Source of the DNA: Acidobacteriota bacterium
GTDB lineage: Bacteria > Acidobacteriota > Vicinamibacteria > Vicinamibacterales > CAVVIG01
Assembly: GCA_003222395.1 (NCBI GenBank)
Contig: QHWB01000055.1
Span: 1-64,000, forward strand
Direction: 5' to 3'
DNA length: 64,000 nt
Part shown: piece after piece, positions 62,501-64,000 of the stretch
How the letters are laid out: each line of letters begins with the position of its first letter
How positions within the stretch are numbered: the first letter of the stretch is position 1
Notes under the pieces: model-generated
Told to the model about the DNA's origin: nothing
Database searches by the model: none
What the model saw: the letters and a program-made list of their open reading frames with translations, nothing else
Position numbers and translations under genes: made by a program

Positions 62501-63404
62501 CCCCGAGCGGCACGGCGCCGCCGAGATTGCCGCCGAGCTCGTTCTGGCGGACCTTCGGCTTCGGCAGACCGCGCGACGCGTTGAAGAAGGTGTTCGCGAT
62601 GAAGACGTCGTTGCGGTTCTGCTCGAAGAAGCTGCCGTGGTACTGGCTGGTGCCGCGCCGCGTGATGAATTTCAGGCTGACGCCGCCCTCCGCGCCGGCA
62701 TCGGCGCCGAGGCCCGCGGTCTCGATCGTCACTTCTTCCATCGCGCCGAGCCGCGGTTGCACCGTCGCGAAGAAGCTCGTGCCGCCGCTCTTGAAGCCGT
62801 TCGACGCGTTGTTGATGCCGTCGATCGTCGGGTTGATGGTGCCGCCGGGCATGCCGTTGTAATGCGTGTCGGGGCTGGCGAGCAGCGTCGCGCTGCCGGG
62901 CACGAGCCTGGCGAACACGAACGTGCTGCGGCCGTTGAGCGGCAGCCGATCCATCTCCGCTTTCGTCACGGTGCTCGAGATCACGTTCGAGGTCACCTCG
63001 AGCACCGGCGTCACGCCCTTCACCTGTACCTCTTCGCTGAGCGATCCGGGCTGCAGGCGGACGCGGAGATCAGTCGTGCGCGACGACTCGACGCTCACAC
63101 TCGAAAACACGGCGGTCTGAAAGCCATCGAGGCTGACCGCCACGCGGTACGAGCCGAACGACAGGTCGGGGAACAGGAAGCTGCCCGATTCGCCGGTCGT
63201 CGTCTCCTTCGCGACCCCGGTGCCCTCGTCGATGAGCTGCACGCGCGCGCCCGGCACGACGGCATCGCTCGCGTCGATGACGGTGCCAGCGATCGCGCCA
63301 GTGATCCGCACCTGCGCGCCGACGCCGGCCGGCGCGAGGAGGAGCGGAAGCAGGAGCCAGACGGCGAGACACTGGAGCGCGGGTCGAACGCAGGCAGTCG
63401 TCAT
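59538..63404 (-). CDS. TonB-dependent receptor with carboxypeptidase-regulatory-like plug extension
   Basis: ITGAIAGTVIDASDAVVPGARVQLIDEGTGVAKETTTGESGSFLFPDLSFGSYRVAVSLDGFQ; 1288 aa; TonB receptor C-terminal strand. Confidence 0.93.
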   Translation of the reverse strand: MTTACVRPALQCLAVWLLLPLLLAPAGVGAQVRITGAIAGTVIDASDAVVPGARVQLIDEGTGVAKETTTGESGSFLFPDLSFGSYRVAVSLDGFQTAVFSSVSVESSRTTDLRVRLQPGSLSEEVQVKGVTPVLEVTSNVISSTVTKAEMDRLPLNGRSTFVFARLVPGSATLLASPDTHYNGMPGGTINPTIDGINNASNGFKSGGTSFFATVQPRLGAMEEVTIETAGLGADAGAEGGVSLKFITRRGTSQYHGSFFEQNRNDVFIANTFFNASRGLPKPKVRQNELGGNLGGAVPLGALKQKAFFFLNYEAQLIPGTTDYSNTVLTSEAQQGIFRYQTTTGEQRTANLLQIAAENGFRSAFDPSIAAMLAKQAQAFPAGTLVDTSDLRTQSFRWREATKQLFWYPTARFDLQITPSVAAMGTWNLAGQDNQGRRQWPLADIPVQYRFHQSWWIASSGVNWTVGERNFNEFRYGVQHSGDTTPGRGIEFYQANGTLNGQPLRFAPNGATPGLPFGLSQMVQDAAPITGRHYITTIYDTLTLLRGDHSMKVGGTFRLTDWHDTSFDGPGGIQGINGYSIGSPAGDPVQSIFNATTMPGVQGTDQASAYSLYALLTGRLTRIRTARVVNPSTLQYDVVDRENWTSSKMGGLYAQDTWRATPRFTLNYGLRWEFATAPYNHLGIAVFPDYASFLGPSTALFQPGRLDGVQNPIMTPGKIASKADLVNAGPNVGFTWTPSADTGLLGRMIGKDGKTVVRGGYALTYYDEGTNFFMSNPGNNPGQQQSLDLQPGAPGFAPGGLTLQSALPPLVAFPDAYKSAFNLADFTFSGSTISTMKPDLQLPYVQSWNIGVQREIAPTTVVEVRYLGNRGSHEWRTYNVNEVNIFENGFLDEFKRAQNNLAINTANGRAGFANNGSPGQAPLPIFEAAFGPRGSQPALAAGSGFANGAFVTNLQQGTAGALANTLANNSTYLCRMLGSAFAPCARLGYDAPGRYPINFFEVNPYVAGANLNLVDDIGRSTYHGLQVQLRRRFREGFSLTANYTLSKAQTDIWADNATQMVNFHTLRDTSLDRGPSPFDVRNVLQTFWTCELPFGPGHSRGHRNAAVRALAGGWTLSGVLTLQSGSPFRLSSGRATVNGGDSGVILPTGVTIDQLQEMIRIAPGPGQNRFYVDPTLVGPDGRANAQFLRVPTDPGVFGQYVFLYGRGLFNVDASVEKQFALPQRMRLTLWIGVLNLTNNAIWSTNALNNTTPGLPFLTDLNITSQTFGQVSAPANASRSAQIRAEIRF

Positions 63405-63425
63405 CGGACTCCTCCTGGCGCGCGG

Positions 63426-64000
63426 TTATTCGAGCGTCAGCAACAGACGCGTGACCGATGCAGGCGGGAACGTGTGGACGAACGACGTTCCGCGTGCCGC
63501 GGCCGGCGTGTCGACCGGTGTCACCGCCGCCGGCCGATCGAAGCTGTTGTGGGCATGGATATCGTCTGCCGTGAGCATCGTCGCACGTGCCTCGCGGACC
63601 GTCGCCCCGCGCACCGCAATCGTCGATTCACAGGCCGCGGCTGCGTGCGGATTGACAACCGTGACCGCGAGCCGTCTGTCACGCAGCGAGGCCGACCCGT
63701 TCAGACCCCAGAGCGACTGCGCACGGCCGTCGCGATCGAAGGCGATCGCCGGCGCCGCGAAGGCGGTCCGCACTGCCGTCGCACCCTGATGGGCGGCGTA
63801 CATGTCGAAGACGTGGAAGTTCGGCGTCACGGTGAAGCGATGCTCGTGCGCGACGAAGAGCGAGTGGATCGTGTTGACGAGCTGCGCGACATTGGCCATG
63901 ACGATCTTGTCGGCGTGCCGGTTGAACGTATCGAGCGTCAATGCGGCGACGAGCGCATCGCGCAGCGATCCGGGATACGCCCAGAGATAGTTGGCGGGCA
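63426..64000 (-). CDS. alpha-L-arabinofuranosidase (GH51-like) C-terminal part, runs off window
   Basis: LDTFNRHADKIVMANVAQLVNTIHSLFVAHEHRFTVTPNFHVFDMYAAHQGATAV; frame open to the window end. Confidence 0.75.
   Translation of the reverse strand, partial: PANYLWAYPGSLRDALVAALTLDTFNRHADKIVMANVAQLVNTIHSLFVAHEHRFTVTPNFHVFDMYAAHQGATAVRTAFAAPAIAFDRDGRAQSLWGLNGSASLRDRRLAVTVVNPHAAAACESTIAVRGATVREARATMLTADDIHAHNSFDRPAAVTPVDTPAAARGTSFVHTFPPASVTRLLLTLE

Overview
This is a high-GC bacterial chromosomal window. Gene content (ADOP-type duplicated permeases, a VWFA-related Acidobacterial-domain protein, carboxypeptidase-regulatory TonB receptors, DUF1552/DUF1592 proteins) suggests Acidobacteriota; that is inference, no rRNA is present. 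Intact-looking loci are: a sulfite-dehydrogenase-like pair at the left edge, two ADOP permeases, a B12-binding radical SAM protein, groES-groEL with a variant CIRCE, a lone BMC shell protein, MOSC and DUF4159 proteins, a two-part amidase, a Vgb-lyase/cytochrome fusion, a large PPC-repeat secreted protein, an ankyrin/DUF1592/DUF1552 cluster, an ABC-2 exporter operon, a PQQ-propeller protein, and a GH127 - TonB receptor - GH51 arabinan-type locus. Between them lie many decayed fragments: frameshifted PadR, SMP-30 and amidase genes, degenerate ISAzo13-like and other transposase pieces, an IS1634-like element with terminal inverted repeats, and a tRNA-Asp 3' fragment next to an integrase remnant followed by broken cytochrome, permease and chromate-transporter genes. 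The observations most worth following up are: (1) a candidate leader-peptide/terminator attenuator upstream of the ABC exporter, (2) the orphan BMC-H protein, (3) a GroEL C-terminal relic beside the live groESL promoter with a variant CIRCE, and (4) the tRNA-Asp/integrase scar. I found no CRISPR array or recognisable defence system. All family assignments come from reading motifs; no database search was run.
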